Shown here: positions 1 through 14,258 of the stretch, one piece after another | How positions within the stretch are numbered: the first letter of the stretch is position 1 | How the letters are laid out: each line of letters starts with the position of its first letter | The notes under the pieces: generated by a model | What the model was told of the DNA's origin: nothing | The model's database searches: none | The model's input: only the letters and a program-made list of their open reading frames with translations | Assembly: GCF_028009165.1 (NCBI RefSeq) | Contig: NC_079245.1 | Location: 1,116,001-1,180,000 of the forward strand | DNA length: 64,000 nucleotides | Origin: Akanthomyces muscarius | Lineage: Eukaryota > Ascomycota > Sordariomycetes > Hypocreales > Cordycipitaceae | Direction of reading: 5' to 3' | Program-made: the position numbers and the translations under genes

Positions 1-2548
1 AATACCGTGTCCGGAGTCCTCCACTTCGAACTCAAAGACATACGCTTTATATTTGGGCGGTGGTGGTGACGTGGACCTATCGCGCAGAGAAATGTGCGGA
101 GCTGCCTTGGGCTCCATGGGATTGATCTCGAGTGCAGTGCCGTCCTTGATGGCCGTCGCTGTCGCCGAGTTGCCGGAGTGAATGGAGCTCGAGTTACCAC
201 GCGTACGATGGCGCCGAGCTTGCGCGCCAGAAGGAGATCGAGACAGGGATGAGTTTCGACTCAACTCGTCACCGCTGGCCTGCTCCGCCTCACCCAGGCA
301 GCGTATTCGAAGCGCCACTTTGCCACCCACCGGGGTAAATTTGACGCTGTTGCCGACCAAGTTGATAATGACTTGCAGTATGCGATGGGAATCACCTATG
401 AGATATGCATCCTTAAGCCGTCCCATTCCAGGTGGTCCCAAAGCTGGCAACCGCTCGCCTATACTGCGACGCTGCGCCTCTGGTGTGCCGTACAGACTGT
501 TAAACGACAGGTACTCAACTGAGAGCTGAATCCGGTTTTCTCTCGACTGTTTGTCAAAGATGGACTCAATCTGGGACTTGATGTCGCCGAGGCGGAATTC
601 TCGTCGTTCGAGACTGACTTGGTGGCTGATTTGATTCTTGGAAAAGCTAAGCAAGTCTTCGAGGAGATGTAGTAAAAGATCGCCTGTCATGCATTAGTTG
701 TTGAACTTTTTGAGTGTGTGAGACACTATACGTACCTGACTTGTACACTGTCTTCAGAGATTGCCTGATTCTGCTAAGATCATCATCTTCCATGCAGACG
801 GCGCATATGCCCATAATGCCGTTCAGAGGTGTCTTGAGCTCATGAGAAATGTTGGCGATAAAGAGCGTCTTGCTCTCGTTGGCAGCCTCGGCAGCCTTTT
901 TACTAATTTCCAACTCGCGCGTGCGCTCAGCCACTTTTTCGTCTAAAAGCGTGTACTGTTTCAACAGTTCCTCGGTCATGCTGTTATATGTTTGTGTAAG
1001 CTCTGTGAGTTCGTCTGTCACAAAGTGCTTTCCCTGGTCAACGCGCCCAGGGATTTTAAAGATTCGTCGGTGGGCATCGATCTCAGCTAGGGTCATTGCC
1101 TTTTTCTTTTTTCTGAATCTACGTCGTAAAGGAGCCAGGCAGCCACTTTTGCCAGAGGCAGTGGTGCGCGTGGCGCCGGAACTTGGCCCGTCGCCATCGC
1201 TGACGTCCTCCCAATCCTCGTATCCCGGAGGGCAAATGGACTTTTCCGTGGCCTCTTTGAGGCGCCGGATGGGTCTGACACCGAAATGAGCGCACGGGAT
1301 GACAAGGAGGAGAATGAGGCCCGCGGTGCCAAATGCGCAGGCAAGAAGAATCGTGCGGAGTTTGGAAATGGGCTGGTATGCCTCGGATCTCGCCTTTTCA
1401 ACCACCACTGCCCAGCTGACAAGGCTTGACTGCGGGCGAGCTATGCCCACGGCCACAGGAACGCCTTGCTCGTTTTTCGTTGACAAGTTGGCGGTGGCGT
1501 TGTTGAGCTGTGTGCCATTGTTGTAGTATACATTGAGAACGGCCTCGTATTGATCGAGCTCGAACTCGGTGCCGGAGTTGCCGCTATGGTAGTCTCGGTT
1601 TCCATGTCGGTCGCCTTGGCCGTCTGGCGTAATGGGTGGCAGCACAAAGTGGGCTTTGACGTTGCCGAGAGCATTCTTTTCGGGGGATTGGGTGCCGTTG
1701 GACGGCGTGGTGCGGCCAAGAAATTTGTTGGATGGGTACGCGGGACCGACAATCAGGACCATGCCCGACTTATCTAAACCTTCGCGAGAAGTCTGGACCT
1801 CGAGGAGAGACTCGGCGGAGACTACAAGTGTCATGAAGCCAATAACGTATCCCGCGTTTTGGTTGGATCGGACGGGAATTGTCAGAGACATGAGGGCGTA
1901 TGTCTCATTGACGATGAGAGGTCCAAGAAGCAAGCCGCCACGGTCGCTGATCCTAGTGTCGGGAAAAGCATATGCTATGTAACCTTCAGTGGAAAGTTCG
2001 GCAGGGTTGGGTTTGCCGGTGGCTTCGTAAGTGATGTTGGGATACAGCGAGGGGGGATACCCCCATTGTGTGTCGCTGAGATTTGCGCGTTGGCCGTCTG
2101 GTGTGAGGTATGGAAGAGCAATGTTGACGTCTTGGTTGCCTATGCCTGCGGCGGTGACGTTGAGAAGGCCTTTGTCGGCAGCGCCGGTGATGTTTCGAGA
2201 GTAGAGGCGGGCTTGGAGCAGGCCGGAGACTTGACTGTTAGTCATGGCGCCGGTGATGTCTTTGCGGGCCGAGTCGAAGGGGTTGGAGGCGTTGCCATTG
2301 TAAAAGTCGACGAATGCTTCCTGGAGGAGGATGCGGCTGGCGACGGACTGGCAGATGATGAGGAGCAGGTTGATCTCGGAGCTGATTCGGGTGGCCTTGA
2401 GCGACGCGGTGAGGGCCAGGCTGGAGGTCTCGACGCCGACGACAAAGTTGTTGACAAAGTTCCAGGTAGGGACGGAGACGACAACCAAGCAAACAATGAC
2501 AGCGACGATGACGAGGGCCGCCAGCTGCTCCCGAATCGCGACCCTCAT
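1..2548 (-). CDS. SLN1: SLN1-type osmosensing hybrid histidine kinase (3' part missing)
   Basis: Membrane histidine kinase at the head of the HOG osmotic-stress phosphorelay. Exons 736..2548 and <1..683, with a 52-nt GT-AG intron at 684..735 (donor GTACGT). I chose the ATG at 2548 because MRVAIREQ is the usual start of fungal SLN1; an in-frame ATG at 2581 would add 11 residues. A first transmembrane helix (about residues 8-30) precedes a large, N-glycosylation-rich extracellular sensor. A second helix near residue 400 leads to a HAMP-like segment (VRPIRRLKEA) and a coiled coil. The H-box has ISHELKTPLNG, whose His is the phosphorylation site. The second exon carries the N-box (INLVGNSVKFTP) and stops in the G1 box (DSGHGI) at the window edge. 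The rest of the ATPase domain and the receiver domain lie outside. Family assignment is firm. Confidence 0.93.
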
Positions 2549-4938
2549 GGTGGGCAAACAGCAGCAGGGTACGAGGGCCAAGCTTTGGCCACGGGGTGCA
2601 TTATTGTGCGTCTAGACTTGGATGTATTTCGTCACGTCAATCATTCTTGGGTCGGCAGGAATAGGAGATGGTGTGACCTCGGGCGACGGGTTGGGAGCAA
2701 ACGGGCTGACGAATGGGCCGTTGATGTTGTGATGACGAGGCGGGATCAAGATGCAACGGCAATTCGAGCGGCGGCGCCCCTTGGGGCCTCGAAGTGTAAT
2801 GTCGTCGGTGGGAATATTTCACTGTCGTGGGAGAGCAGGAGTAGTATCCAAGTCTACAGAGATCGGCGTCGGCGGTGTCGGGAGCGTTGTCGATCAACAG
2901 GAATGCAATCCAAGCAGGTGCGCCGCAGCCAAGGGACCACGAGGCTAGTATCGCGAATGTCCAACTCGGGGGCAGAAAAAAGATGACGAGACAGGGACCC
3001 AGCAGGGGCTGAATTAAAAATGCAGCGGCCCTACGTTGCGTAGCGAGTAGTCGCACAGAAGACAGCGCGTGATGTTGCGCAGCGCAAAAGGGCTGGTCGG
3101 CAGGGCGAGCGGGATGGCTGATGGGCGTCGTGTATCTGCCTTCCGCACACCGGGCTGACCGTCCCTTACAAATTAAATTTACGAGGCAAAGAACTGTCTT
3201 GGCAATGGCTCGACTTTTTAGTGGATTCGGGGCTCAAAAGGCCGCTGTAGATGGGGCAGACAACGCTAATTTTAAAGGTGCAGCCTTAGAAAACGGGTGC
3301 AGGCAGCTGAATACATCTATCAATCGGTACGTCGCACGTCTTCTACAGAGCTACCTAGTGTTCAAGTATCCTAGGTATTTGGAAGTCTTGGGCTATTTTA
3401 CCGTTTCCAGAGATTGGCCTCACTTTGCAGATCCTCGGGCTCGAATTGCTGTATGAATATCAAGATGCCTACTCAGTACCTACAGCGCAACCCCGAAATT
3501 TACAATGGATAGCGCGGCGGGCTACAGGGACCTCTGGCGGGGCTACGCTGGAACGCATCCGCAGCCGTCTGGTCCCCAAAGAAAGCTTAACATTGGACTA
3601 ATCCGCCGACGCATGGAAAAACGGACTGTACCGGTACGCCCAAAATAGCTACTTGGGTACCAAACAATAACTACCTAATGAATTCCGTCGCTGGAATACA
3701 TGGCTGCGCATACCTCTGTCATCAGGCTTGCTCTATTGCTCTCTCCCGACAACATCAAGAGCCCAAAGCTTGTGCTCCCAGCTCTTGTCACGCTCTCCGC
3801 CCAACCACGCCTCGCTAGTCTGCCGTACAACGCCGACATGTCATTTATTGACTTGTTTATGGCGGCGCCCACCTCACTAAGACATTATGCTGCCAAGTCT
3901 GAGGCTAGCCAGCCGTCTATGCGCAGCCACTACTGGTACCGTAAAATGGCTGGCTCAGCAACATTATACTATCCTATCGCATAGTCAGCATCCGCGTGGC
4001 CATCTCAGCTCGTGCGTTTAGATCGCGATCGTCTGAAAAATCAAAGGTCTACAAGCATTGCATTCAGCCCGCATTGAAAATCGCCGATAGGTCAGCCGAT
4101 CGCGGGATTTGACAGGCACACTAAGCCCACACCACAACTTCTGTTGCGCCTACGTCATACGAGCCTGGCGTATTCCTTGTGCTCAACGTGTTGCAACACA
4201 AGAGCTAGAGTTTCATTAGATTATATGACCATGTGCATTTTGTTGCCGAAACACTAGGCAGTGGACATCCGCTCGCACTCGAGTCCCCGTGTAGGCCCTC
4301 ACTTTGCACGATATCCAGTGTAGGGTACCCAAGTCCTATGTCGAGGCTGCCATCAAACTTGGAGACTAGTGCGTTTATTTACAATGCTATGAAAACATGT
4401 GCTATATGCTCGTAAAACACGCTAATGTGTTCATGTCCTTCATATGCATGCCTGCCGGGAGCAATCTTGAAAAGAAGTTTGAAGTGGCAGCTCAGGAGGT
4501 GCTGCTGGTTCCACATGCCATCACGACACCCGGCGGCGTCTGGAAATCAGACGTGCATCAGGCGAAAAATCACAGCATGAGGAACCAACAGAAAATATCA
4601 CCAAAATTATCTGCAGGCAATCTCCATAAAGTACAAACTAGATATTGCAAATATGTGATATGACTGCTTCCTTGTAATGCCGTCTTGTGGCTGCTTGCGC
4701 ACCATGACTTGGGCGAAAAGCCAGGCCCCAGTGGCGCAAACAGAGCTCTACCTAAACCCGTGCAAATATAGTTTTTTTTTTTTTTTTTTTTTTAACAAAC
4801 AACCAAGGTATGACTGCGATGCTCGGGAATCCAATGCGAAACTGGCCAATACCATTATCATCGAGTAATTACGGCATTTGAAGGACCACCGCGGCTCTAC
4901 ATTCAGACTGCAAGGGTCAATCGGTCTGCTACCCAACG
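2549..4938. other. Intergenic, 2.4 kb
   Basis: Divergent region between SLN1 and the six-helix membrane protein. An open frame at 2637..3056 on the minus strand lies just upstream of SLN1 and looks like leader sequence, not a gene. Scattered CCTAGG/TACCTA words occur at 3340-3680. I see no recognisable gene, RNA or element. Confidence 0.5.
4772..4793. repeat. Poly-T tract
   Basis: Run of 22 T residues, about 145 bp upstream of the next gene's ATG. Poly(dT:dA) tracts of this kind exclude nucleosomes in fungal promoters. That role is inferred from position. Confidence 0.8.
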
Positions 4939-6482
4939 ATGAGCTCGCGCAGTAGCGAGTTTCGCTCGCTCGCGCCGTTTTCCCACCGTCGCGACGCCAG
5001 CTTGACGCTGCAGCATGCCCAAGGGCCTTTTTCTTTCCTCAATCCCACGCGAGGGCACTTCGCACACGCGCCAGTCGCATCACCACCCCAAGACGAGGGT
5101 GCCGACGCAGCCGAGGCCCCTGTCGCGAAAGACCAGACGGCCTCGACGTCGCCCATCAAGCACCAGCCCAGCATCGACGGGGTTCACTTCCTATGGCGGT
5201 CGCGCGACAATCGCAAGGGTCGACATCCGCTGCGTGTGCAGCAGGGTAGCGCCGCGGCGCCTCGACGGTCGTCGCACCCCAACGAGGTACTGAGGGGCGT
5301 TCTCCGAACCTTGACGCATTTTCCGGTGTGGGATATTTCCTGGCTGGTTGCGTTCATCTTTACCTGGGGCAGTGTAGTCTGGGTGATTAATGTGAGTCTC
5401 TCTCTTTGTACAAATCGCAAAAAAAAAACATACCAAAAAGAAGCGTTGGCTAAGAAAGCATGGGGACAAAGGGATTCTTTGCGTGGCTGCCGCTCGTGCG
5501 GCCCTCTACCGAGTTCAACGGCGAGGCGGACTATGGCGGCGGCATCACCGCCTTCATCGGCGCCATTCTATTCTTTGAACTCGGCTCACTGCTGCTCATC
5601 CTCGAGGCCATCAACACCAATGACACGGGCTGCTTCGGCTGGGCCGTCGAGACGCTCGTCGACCAAGACGCCAAGCACCAGCACAACAACCCGTCGCCAT
5701 CAGCAGCCGTACAGTACGTTGTAGACGAGCGCGGCTGCAACCACCATCACCAAAACAAGCACAATCTCGTTGGAAGCCCACAGCAGCAGCAGAAGAATCA
5801 TGAGACGACGACTCAAAGGCGCTGGATGTGGCGCCCGTCGTGGCATGAGCTGACGCACCACTACATCTACGAGCTGGGCTTCCTCGCCGGCGCCGCGCAG
5901 CTCTTTGGCGCTACCGTCTTTGGCGTAGCCGGCATCACCGCGCTGCCGGGCATCATGGGCCACCTCACGCCGCAGTGGCGCCTCAATGCCGCCTACTGGA
6001 TCCCGCAGGTCGTTGGCGGGAGCGGCTTCGTCGTCAGCGGCCTGCTGTACATGCTCGAGACGCAGGAGCGCTGGTGGAAGCCCGCGCCGCGGCTGCTGGG
6101 CTGGCACATCGCTCTTTGGAACCTGGTGGGCGCGTTTGGCTTCACGCTGTGCGGCGCGCTGGGCATGGCGTATGGCAACTCGGGCGCGCAGTACCAGGCC
6201 TCCCTGGCGACATTCTGGTACGTTTCTAACCAATCTCTCCTTCACAAAAGCTCTCTCATTATTGTGTCTTTGCACCTCATCTTCTTTGTTTCATCTTCTT
6301 TGTTTCATCTTGTTCTTTCTCAAGAATACTCGCATAAACTAATTGTTCTTTTTTCTTTTTGGAATGGTAGGGGTTCTTGGGCTTTTTTGATCGGTAGCTA
6401 CCTGCAGCTCTATGAGAGCCTGAGCAAGCACCCCGTCGAAGAAGTCAAGACAAAAAAGGCGGACAAGGAAGCGTTGTCCTGA
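4939..6482 (+). CDS. Six-helix integral membrane protein of unknown function
   Basis: Predicted 436-residue fungal membrane protein; I recognise no characterised relative, though the repeated short helices recall YrhK-type domains. Exons 4939..5391, 5472..6217 and 6371..6482. Intron 1 is phase 0 (donor GTGAGT). Intron 2 (6218..6370, donor GTACGT) is phase 2. The N-terminal 130 residues are polar and probably cytosolic. Six hydrophobic segments follow: VWDISWLVAFIFTWG, ITAFIGAILFFELGSLLLIL, LGFLAGAAQLFGATVFG, VVGGSGFVVSGLLYML, LWNLVGAFGFTLCGALGM and, across the last junction, SLATFWGSWAFLIGSYLQ. A hydrophilic His/Gln-rich loop lies between helices 2 and 3. Intron 2 is 153 nt with no in-frame stop, so retention would keep the frame open. 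Confidence 0.75.
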
Positions 6483-6781
6483 ATGTCAGCTGCACAGCAA
6501 AAAGAAACTCTTACACATGGAAGACCAATTATAAAGAAAAAGATCAACGACAGCCTCAATGGCTGCCACTACACACAAAGCCGCACCGTACCACAACTGT
6601 TATCGGCAGTGCAACAAAGAGCCATCTCAAAGCGATTTGCACCCCCCGCAGACCGAGGCTTTCAGCCAGTAGGTTTTCGGCTCGCATACACGCTGATATA
6701 TATAATAAAGTCCTCATTGCCGTTTGCATTTTCTTTCGAGTCTCTGTTCATCTTACTTACTCACAAGAATCTTCTTCCACA

Positions 6782-8230
6782 ATGTCGTGCTTTTCAAGCC
6801 TGTTCGGGCGCAAAAACACCCACGGCAACATCACGTTTGAACTGCAAAGGCCAAAGCCGCGCTATGTGAACACCACCAACAAGCCGTCGTCGTCGCCCTA
6901 CCCCAGACAGAAGCCTGGCTCGAGTAGGGCAGACGCCAGACCGCGACTCAACCATACAAAGACAGGATTTGTAGGCACCTCCGCGCCGGTCAGACCGGAC
7001 AGCCCGATGCCGCAGTGGGGGCAGCTGGTGCCCCCGAGGCGGAAACAGGTGCCGAGGGATTACTATCCGCCCCGGACCGAGGAGACGCGCCGCACGGCGC
7101 ATCCTCGGCAGCAGCAGAGACACCCCAAGCCCACGGCGCCCGCTTTCCCGCCGACGGTCAACACCAGTCGGCGAGGAGCCGCACTCGGTGTTGGTAGCAA
7201 CAGCAGCCGCCACGGTCGTCGCCAGCCGCAGCAGCCGCAGCAGCAGTCCGGTCGTCGTGGGCCGCACTCTCCGACCAACGCAGCCAGCGTCCGGCTCGCG
7301 AACCCCCCCAAGGGCAGGGGCAAGAACACAAAGGCCAAGGACACGCCGTGGGATTCGGCCTGCGACGTCTCGCGACCCAGCAGCGGCAGCGGCCGTGGCA
7401 GCAGCCGCGGAAACAGCGACGGCATAAGCTGGGCCGACCCGCCGGTTTCGATCCCCCTGCGCCAGCACACGCTGCTCGACGACGAACAAGACGACCTGTA
7501 CCTCGACGCCGCGGCCGCGGCCCTCGGCCGGAAGCTCTACCGGTACCCCAACACCAAGGACGGTCGCGTGGAGCGCGCCGTCGTCCGCGAGTCCTTTTTC
7601 CTGGCGAGCGAGCAGCTGCGCGCGCGCGCGGAGCGGCAGCTGCAGCGGCAGGAGCTGCGCCGGGGGCAGCAACAGGAGCAGCAGCAGAAGAAGAAGCAAC
7701 AGCTGCGTCAGAAGCATCAGCGTGAACACGAGAGCCTTCTGCGCCATGCGGAGGAAGAGAATGTGGCTGTGGCTGCCGCCGCCGCCTCCCCGCGCGAGGC
7801 GGAAACAGGGCACGAAGCCAACATGGAGGCGGCGGCCGTGGCGCTCGGCCGCATCCTCGAGAGCACCAAGGACTCTCCAATCCCGGTCCCGGCGCAGCCC
7901 CCGACCGCGGCCAACGAGCAGGCGGCCGCCGCGGCGCTCGACCGCATCCTCGAAAGCACAAAGTACTCCAAGGCTCTCGTTCGCGTCGGCGGCGCAAGAT
8001 CGGTCTCATCGGCGCAGTCTTCGACCACGGCCAGCGGGCAGAGGAGCCGGAGCAGCATCAGCAGCATGAGCAATGGTGGTGAGTTTGCCCGTCGCCCGAC
8101 GGTGGAGAGCCACGTCACGCGTGAGATGGAGTTGCTAATGGCGCATGTGAACCAGGAGATGGAGGACCACGAGCGCGAGGTGCGCGCCGGCACGTACGCC
8201 ACCCACCGAGCCAGGGGCGGCCGGCGCTGA
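6782..8230 (+). CDS. Low-complexity Arg/Gln/Ala-rich protein, unknown
   Basis: Single-exon protein of 482 residues; I do not recognise it. The ATG lies in a good context (CACAATGTCG), with a TATATATAATAAAG element about 80 bp upstream near 6697. The first 230 residues are basic, rich in Pro, Arg, Gln and Ser, and probably disordered. A helical Gln/Arg-rich stretch (about 280-325) looks like a coiled coil. Three copies of an Ala-rich motif occur near residues 240, 348 and 379, each of the form AAAxALGR/DxL; the last two continue as ILESTKxS. Codon use is very GC-rich, which is why long antisense frames appear opposite it. It lies tail to tail with SNU66. No function is assigned. Confidence 0.7.
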   Translation: MSCFSSLFGRKNTHGNITFELQRPKPRYVNTTNKPSSSPYPRQKPGSSRADARPRLNHTKTGFVGTSAPVRPDSPMPQWGQLVPPRRKQVPRDYYPPRTEETRRTAHPRQQQRHPKPTAPAFPPTVNTSRRGAALGVGSNSSRHGRRQPQQPQQQSGRRGPHSPTNAASVRLANPPKGRGKNTKAKDTPWDSACDVSRPSSGSGRGSSRGNSDGISWADPPVSIPLRQHTLLDDEQDDLYLDAAAAALGRKLYRYPNTKDGRVERAVVRESFFLASEQLRARAERQLQRQELRRGQQQEQQQKKKQQLRQKHQREHESLLRHAEEENVAVAAAAASPREAETGHEANMEAAAVALGRILESTKDSPIPVPAQPPTAANEQAAAAALDRILESTKYSKALVRVGGARSVSSAQSSTTASGQRSRSSISSMSNGGEFARRPTVESHVTREMELLMAHVNQEMEDHEREVRAGTYATHRARGGRR

Positions 8231-8610
8231 TGGAAAGCGAGAGAGCGAGATGGTGGTCAGGTAGAGGGGCGGTCGGCGCTGATGGAAAGGAAAAGATCTA
8301 GATGATGTCCAGGTAAGTGAATTCAAGGGCTTTTTTTGGAAACAAATTCTTTTGCGCCGTGTATATGCAAGATGAGACATTAAGAGGACGATGAATGGAA
8401 ATCGTCGAAGACAGACCTATGATATTGGGGGTATCTAAAGCTCATGGAACAGCGTCAGCGCATAGTCTCTACTGTACAAGTTTTGTTGAAAGCCAATCCA
8501 AAAAGAATAAGTCAGCACCTTTTTGTATGTTCCTCTTTGGGTTCCCTTTTGTGTTCCTTGTTTCCACCAAGATCCTTTTCAAATCTCGTCGTCGGCCGGG
8601 CTACACGCCC
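8231..8610. other. Short convergent intergenic region
   Basis: 380 bp between two stop codons of convergent genes; 3' untranslated sequence only. A near-duplicate of about 25 bp (gcgctgatggaaagcga/gcgctgatggaaagga) follows the upstream stop. Confidence 0.5.
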
Positions 8611-10593
8611 TTAACCCAGACGAACACCAGCCTCCTTGCGCTTCTTGAGCTGCTGCGCCGTGGCGCGGCTCATGCCCGCGCTCTGACTGGCGTCAAACAT
8701 GCTCTGGGACTCGCGGCGCTTCTCGTCTTCAATCTTCTTGAGCAGCTTCTGCTTCTTCATGTTGCCGCTGTCCTTGCCGTGGAAGTGGTGACTGAGGTGC
8801 TTGAACGCATCCTTGATGTCGAGGTCGCGGCCGTGCTCGTCGCGGTGCTTGATGGCCACCGTGGGCTTGTAATTGGCCTCGAAGAGCTCCGCCATGCGCC
8901 GCGCCTGCTGCTGGTCGCGCCACTGGTTCTGCTGCCGGGCGTAGTCCTCGCGCTCCCGCACCGACATGCGGTCGAGCTTGCCGCTGGCGCGGTCGCGCTC
9001 ACGCTGCCGGCGCGTCTCCTCGTCGAGCTCATCCTCAAGCTGCTTCTTCTTGGCGAGGAAGTCTTGTCGGCGCTTAAAGGCGGCGTATTCCTCGTCGCCC
9101 TTGGACTCTTCGACGAGACCGCGCTCACGCAGCAATGACAGAGCTGCGCCCATGCCGCTGCCGACCATCTTTTCCTCTTCCTCGGCCTGGTCTTGCGGCT
9201 GGAGCTCTGAGTCTTGTGTGTGGTGGACCTGCGCTTCGTCCAGATCCTCCATGACATGATCCTCGCCGTCTTCTTCTGGCTTGGAGTCTTTCTGTGGCGA
9301 GGGGCTTCGCTTTGGTTTGCGGACTTCTTCCTCGGGAACACTTAGAGCAGAGACGAATTCAGACACAGCCCCAATGACAAGACCGCCCTCTTCCTGGGCC
9401 TCGGTGCCATCTTCGTTGTCCTGTTGTTTGAGTGCCTTGGCCAGATCCTCTGGACGGCTCTTCTTGCGCTTCTTCAGTGCGTTTCTTCTTTGCGCTGCTA
9501 GCGAGGCTTGTAGGTCATCGTCGTCCACAAAGGTGTCGGATACTGTCTTTGGTTTCTTGCGGATATTGTCTTTGCTATCCACGTCCATTTCGTCATTGGC
9601 TTCGGGAACGGTTTGTAACGGGATAATGTCGTCTTCGTCTTGCTGTTTTTGTCTTGTTTGCTTGATCTTCTTTTTCTTGGGTTTCTTGATTTTGATCTCC
9701 GAGGCGTCCAGGTAGTCGGAGGATGGCTGTACACCGTCACCTGAGAAACGAATTAGTAAAATTTCTTCTGCCATGGTAGATTGGCCACACGCACCAACAA
9801 TGTCGTCCAAAGAGACGTTCTGCTGCCTCTTCTTTTCGGCCGGCGCACTGAGAATGTCTGCCAGCTCCGCGTTGATTCCCGTCTCATCGAGCGTAAAGAG
9901 CTTTCTCTTCTTCCCGCTGATTTCTTCATCGTACTGCGCAAGTATACCGCCAGTGTCCTCGCCATCCAAGGGGTTATAGCCGGGTCGTTTCTTTATCAGA
10001 TCCAGCCTGTCTTTCAGAGACTCTTGCTCGCGGACCGCGACATTCTCCAGTTCGTCGTCCTCATCGTTTGCATCAATCGCCGAGTCCTTCAACGTGAGAA
10101 TCTGTTCGTCGCCGTCGAGGAACGAAGACATGTCGTGGCCGACCTTGATGCCAGCCAGGTCCTTGGAGGTGTACTGCACGGCAGCGGCGGCAGCGGCCTC
10201 AGCGGCAGCCAACTCCTCCTCGAGCTGGCGGGCTTTGTCAATCTTCTTTTGACGCTTCTTCTGACCCGTCAGCCACGCGCGCGCATCAGCAGGATCGTCT
10301 GTGTCGGCCTCGCCCAGACCCTTGCCCTCGAGGATCCGGTTGCGCTGCGCCAGCTCGCGCGCCCTTCTGGCCGCGGCAGCCTTTTGTTCGCGGCGGCGCT
10401 TGTTGGCCTCGCCATCGAGATATTTTTTATAGTTGTCGCCGCCCTCGGCCTCGCGGGTCTCGAGAGTGCTGCCGCGGTCCTCTTCCGGTTCGGAATCCGA
10501 GTCGCTGGGCGCGTCTCCACCGGGGACGGGCAGCGGCTTCATGCCCAGCGACAATCGTATACGGTTCGTCTCTCCTATCGTCGCGGCGTCCAT
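8611..10593 (-). CDS. SNU66: U4/U6.U5 tri-snRNP protein SNU66/SART-1
   Basis: Pre-mRNA splicing factor of the SART-1/Snu66 family, which joins the tri-snRNP and is needed for spliceosome activation in the nucleus. Single exon, 660 residues. The N-terminus has the family signature ETNRIRLSLGMKPLP (about residues 8-22). Acidic and KKR-rich segments and predicted helices (AAAARRARELAQR) follow, typical of SART-1. The conserved segment ending GYNPLDGEDTGGILAQYDEE is near residue 220. The C-terminal block has YKPTVAIKHRDEHGRDLD, then FKHLSHHFHGKDSG, and ends in RKEAGVRLG, all characteristic. Length is close to that expected for filamentous fungi. No intron is needed. Confidence 0.92.
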   Translation of the reverse strand: MDAATIGETNRIRLSLGMKPLPVPGGDAPSDSDSEPEEDRGSTLETREAEGGDNYKKYLDGEANKRRREQKAAAARRARELAQRNRILEGKGLGEADTDDPADARAWLTGQKKRQKKIDKARQLEEELAAAEAAAAAAVQYTSKDLAGIKVGHDMSSFLDGDEQILTLKDSAIDANDEDDELENVAVREQESLKDRLDLIKKRPGYNPLDGEDTGGILAQYDEEISGKKRKLFTLDETGINAELADILSAPAEKKRQQNVSLDDIVGACGQSTMAEEILLIRFSGDGVQPSSDYLDASEIKIKKPKKKKIKQTRQKQQDEDDIIPLQTVPEANDEMDVDSKDNIRKKPKTVSDTFVDDDDLQASLAAQRRNALKKRKKSRPEDLAKALKQQDNEDGTEAQEEGGLVIGAVSEFVSALSVPEEEVRKPKRSPSPQKDSKPEEDGEDHVMEDLDEAQVHHTQDSELQPQDQAEEEEKMVGSGMGAALSLLRERGLVEESKGDEEYAAFKRRQDFLAKKKQLEDELDEETRRQRERDRASGKLDRMSVREREDYARQQNQWRDQQQARRMAELFEANYKPTVAIKHRDEHGRDLDIKDAFKHLSHHFHGKDSGNMKKQKLLKKIEDEKRRESQSMFDASQSAGMSRATAQQLKKRKEAGVRLG

Positions 10594-14258
<3,665 letters not shown>

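Noticed and set aside
2637..3056. 139-residue frame upstream of SLN1 on the same strand
   Set aside because: Low-complexity content, lies where the SLN1 leader is expected, and no junction joins it to the kinase in frame.
6794..8009. Long antisense frames (up to 339 residues) opposite the low-complexity gene
   Set aside because: They consist of Leu, Arg and Ala runs produced by the GC-rich repeats of the sense strand; no start context, domain or splice signal.
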